From contig JAAYTV010000351.1 in the NCBI GenBank assembly GCA_012523655.1, positions 1-8,939 of the forward strand: a stretch of 8,939 nt of DNA, in the 5' to 3' direction. The notes under the pieces are model-generated. The model was not told the DNA's origin and searched no databases. It saw only the letters and a list, made by a program, of their open reading frames with translations. Below, piece by piece: positions 7,241 to 8,939 of the stretch. How positions within the stretch are numbered: position 1 is the stretch's first letter; every line of letters starts with the position of its first letter. This DNA is from a bacterium (GTDB lineage Bacteria > Zhuqueibacterota > Zhuqueibacteria > Residuimicrobiales > Residuimicrobiaceae). A program made the position numbers and the translations under genes.

Positions 7241-7246
7241 AGAGGA
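7241..7246 (+). promoter_or_regulatory. Ribosome binding site for the beta-helix protein gene
   Basis: AGAGGA lies four bases before the ATG at 7251. An in-frame TTG at 7221 would extend the protein by ten residues but would put this site inside the gene and move the twin-arginine motif away from the N-terminus, so 7251 is preferred. Confidence 0.7.
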
Positions 7247-7250
7247 AGTT

Positions 7251-8429
7251 ATGTTTGATCAACAGGAATTCAGCCGGCGTCGTTTCGTTTCATTAGGCGC
7301 AGCGGCCGCAGTCACTTCGATGGCGGCGAGCGCTGCCGCCGTAGGCCCATTCCGCAGCTGTGAGACGGAAGGCGGCATGCTCAACGTACTGGCGTTCGGC
7401 GTCAAGCGGGACGGCGTCAGCGACGATACCGCCGCGATTCAAAAAGCATTGGATGAGGCGGGCAAGAACAACGGCTCAGTGTTCCTGCCTGAAGGCGTTT
7501 ACCGCTGCTCGGAGCTGCAGGTGCCGGCAGGCGTCGGCATGCACGGATTGCCCACATCCAGTTACAGCCGGGGCATGGGCACGGTTCTCAAACTGGCAAA
7601 CGGGGACGCCCGCTGCCTGATCAATCTGACCGGCGCGTACGGCGCTTATCTTTTCGGGCTCTGTCTGCACGGCGACGATCTCCAGGGCGGGACGCACGGC
7701 ATTCTGGTGGACAAACCGGATTATGGAAGCCAGGAGGACACGCCACGCATCGACATGTGTCGAGTGGAACATTTTTCCGGCGACGGCATCCGTCTGGAAC
7801 GCATCTGGTGCTTTTGCGTGCGTCACAGTCACGCGTTCCTCAACAGGGGGTGCGGTCTGCGCATCCGCGGCTGGGATGGCTTCATTCTCGACAACTGGTT
7901 TTCAGGCAATGGCAAGGCGGGGTTTGCCGCTTATGATGAAAACGCTTCCAACACCCTTACCGGCAACCGCATCGAATGGAACCGCGAAGGCGGAATCGTC
8001 ATTCGCGGTGGAAACCACTACAATATCACCGGCAACTATATCGATCGGTCCGGTCGCGTCGGCCTTGCTGTGCTGCCGCGCGACGGCGACAAAGGCAGCC
8101 ACACTTTAGCGGTCACCGGCAACGTGATTTATCGCAGCGGCAAACCGGACTGGGGACGGGACGATGCGTTCGACAGCGCCCATGTCCGCTTCGAGTCGGT
8201 GAAAGGCCTGGCCTTTACCGGCAATGCCATGAATTCAGGCAGAGATGACGGCGGCAAGGGCGAGTATTCCCCTGACTTCGGTATGGTCGTTAAAAATTTA
8301 GCGCACTCGGTCATCAAGGACAATGTGCTGTTCAACGGCGCCCTCAAACAGCTCGTTTTGGATCAGGGCGGCCATGGACCGGAGGTGATCATAAAGGATA
8401 ATGTGGGTTCATTGAGAAACGGGCTCTGA
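7251..8429 (+). CDS. Tat-exported pectate-lyase-superfamily right-handed beta-helix protein
   Basis: The 392-residue product starts with a clear twin-arginine signal: SRRRFVSLGAAAAVTSMAAS at residues 8-27, with likely cleavage after an Ala-rich stretch near 30. Residues ~44-100 match the start of the Pectate_lyase_3 (PF12708) fold: LNVLAFGVKRDGVSDDTAAI, then KALDEAG, SVFLPEGVYRCSELQVPAGV. This is the opening turn seen in glycan-cleaving beta-helix enzymes (PL, GH28, GH55-like). Later residues show repeated short strands, N-x-I/F-x-x-N/S type turns and G-rich turns (DNWFSGNGKAGF, LTGNRIEWNREGGIVIRGG, ITGNYIDRSGRVGL, VTGNVIYRSGK, IKDNVLFNG), which are beta-helix coils (Beta_helix, PF13229). No catalytic residues can be assigned with confidence. 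It could be a polysaccharide lyase, a glycoside hydrolase, an epimerase or a non-catalytic binder. It stops one base before the rhamnosidase start, so the two are probably co-translated. A pectin or rhamnogalacturonan-type substrate would fit that neighbour (inference). Confidence 0.85.
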   Translation: MFDQQEFSRRRFVSLGAAAAVTSMAASAAAVGPFRSCETEGGMLNVLAFGVKRDGVSDDTAAIQKALDEAGKNNGSVFLPEGVYRCSELQVPAGVGMHGLPTSSYSRGMGTVLKLANGDARCLINLTGAYGAYLFGLCLHGDDLQGGTHGILVDKPDYGSQEDTPRIDMCRVEHFSGDGIRLERIWCFCVRHSHAFLNRGCGLRIRGWDGFILDNWFSGNGKAGFAAYDENASNTLTGNRIEWNREGGIVIRGGNHYNITGNYIDRSGRVGLAVLPRDGDKGSHTLAVTGNVIYRSGKPDWGRDDAFDSAHVRFESVKGLAFTGNAMNSGRDDGGKGEYSPDFGMVVKNLAHSVIKDNVLFNGALKQLVLDQGGHGPEVIIKDNVGSLRNGL

Positions 8430-8430
8430 C

Positions 8431-8939
8431 ATGACTTGGATTAAGTGCACCACTTTAGTGCTGTGGGGGATCATCGTTGTATGGCTTGGTTTCTCGGCCT
8501 GCGGGCAAGGGGCTGCATCGGTCAAAGTGACGGCGCTGTTCTGCGATCATATGACTGATCCCATCGCCATCGATCATCGCACCCCCAGTCTGCGCTGGAA
8601 AATCGCCGGCGATCAGCGCGGTGCGCGGCAGAGTGCTTTTCATATTCTGGTCAGCAGGACTCCGGCGACGCTGAAAAGGAACATCGGCGATCTTTGGGAC
8701 AGCGGCAAAGTGCCGACTGACTCGCTGACCGGCATCCGCTATCAGGGGCTGCCGCTCGCATCAGGGGATGTCTGCTGGTGGAAGGTGCGGATCTGGGATG
8801 AACAGGACAAACCCGCCGGCTGGAGCCAACCCGCCACCTGGGAGGTGGGACTGCTGGATTCTTGCGATTGGCAGGCGCGCTGGATCGGCCAAGGACCGGC
8901 TGACGAATCAGCGGGGCCGCTCTTTCGCCGCACGTTCAC
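8431..8939 (+). CDS. Alpha-L-rhamnosidase (GH78 family), N-terminal part, 3'-truncated by the window
   Basis: An open frame of 169 residues runs from the ATG at 8431 to the window end without a stop. Residues 1 to ~24 look like a lipoprotein signal: a hydrophobic stretch LVLWGIIVVWLGFSAC, with Cys24 as the possible lipidation site. The lipobox is non-ideal (FSA-C). The following N-terminal fibronectin-like domain is typical of bacterial alpha-L-rhamnosidases: MTDPIAIDHRTPSLRWKI, RQSAFHILVS, LWDSGKV, RYQGLPLASGDVCWWKVRIWD, GWSQPATWEVGLL, DWQARWIG. PLFRRTF at the very end is where the Bac_rhamnosid_N domain (PF08531) begins. Full-length members are usually ~900-1,100 residues, and the (alpha/alpha)6 catalytic domain lies beyond the window. 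They release terminal alpha-L-rhamnose from plant, algal or microbial glycans. No clear Shine-Dalgarno is seen; the start follows the upstream stop by one base, so coupling is likely. The catalytic family could not be checked further. Confidence 0.88.
   Translation, partial: MTWIKCTTLVLWGIIVVWLGFSACGQGAASVKVTALFCDHMTDPIAIDHRTPSLRWKIAGDQRGARQSAFHILVSRTPATLKRNIGDLWDSGKVPTDSLTGIRYQGLPLASGDVCWWKVRIWDEQDKPAGWSQPATWEVGLLDSCDWQARWIGQGPADESAGPLFRRTF

Overview
The window is a dense, fully co-directional (+ strand) run of seven genes. All but one are intact or merely cut by the window edge. Six show an export signal or belong to families that act on extracellular glycans. The base composition looks moderately GC-rich by eye. 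There are twin-arginine signals, a plausible lipoprotein signal and clear Shine-Dalgarno sites, which fits a Gram-negative-type bacterium with a large carbohydrate-degrading repertoire (Bacteroidota, Planctomycetota, or a candidate phylum such as KSB1 or Latescibacterota). That placement is a guess from gene content; no marker gene is present. No RNA gene, mobile element, CRISPR array or convincing terminator was seen, and no gap between genes exceeds about 60 bases.

Layout: (1) 1-1683, the 3' part of a GH92 alpha-mannosidase-like enzyme whose start lies upstream. Its catalytic-half motifs are intact, but a block that is normally conserved is missing. (2) 1695-3662, a secreted FG-GAP/VCBS repeat protein with nine calcium-binding-type loops. 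(3) 3723-5075, a Tat-exported FAD-dependent oxidoreductase of the PF12831 type. (4) 5106-5661, a carbon-nitrogen hydrolase (nitrilase superfamily) pseudogene with an in-frame stop in the signal peptide and an internal deletion that removes the catalytic Lys and Cys regions. (5) 5676-7205, a secreted calcineurin-like phosphoesterase with the MetallophosN and MetallophosC accessory domains. (6) 7251-8429, a Tat-exported pectate-lyase-superfamily right-handed beta-helix protein. (7) 8431-window end, the N-terminus of a probable lipoprotein alpha-L-rhamnosidase (GH78).

The short gaps and the stop/start overlaps suggest one or two long transcripts. With a mannosidase-family and a rhamnosidase-family enzyme, a beta-helix protein, and exported redox and phosphoesterase proteins, the simplest reading is a locus for breaking down a complex rhamnose- and/or mannose-containing polysaccharide outside the cytoplasm. 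No SusC/SusD pair, transporter, regulator or sulfatase is visible here. The substrate and the roles of the FAD protein and the phosphoesterase are inference.

Most unusual points: the doubly broken nitrilase gene inside an otherwise healthy operon; the GH92 protein lacking about 45 residues that normally include the WDT(F/Y)R and ET-x-CMIG-type motifs; and the mix of Tat- and Sec-exported proteins in one degradative cluster.
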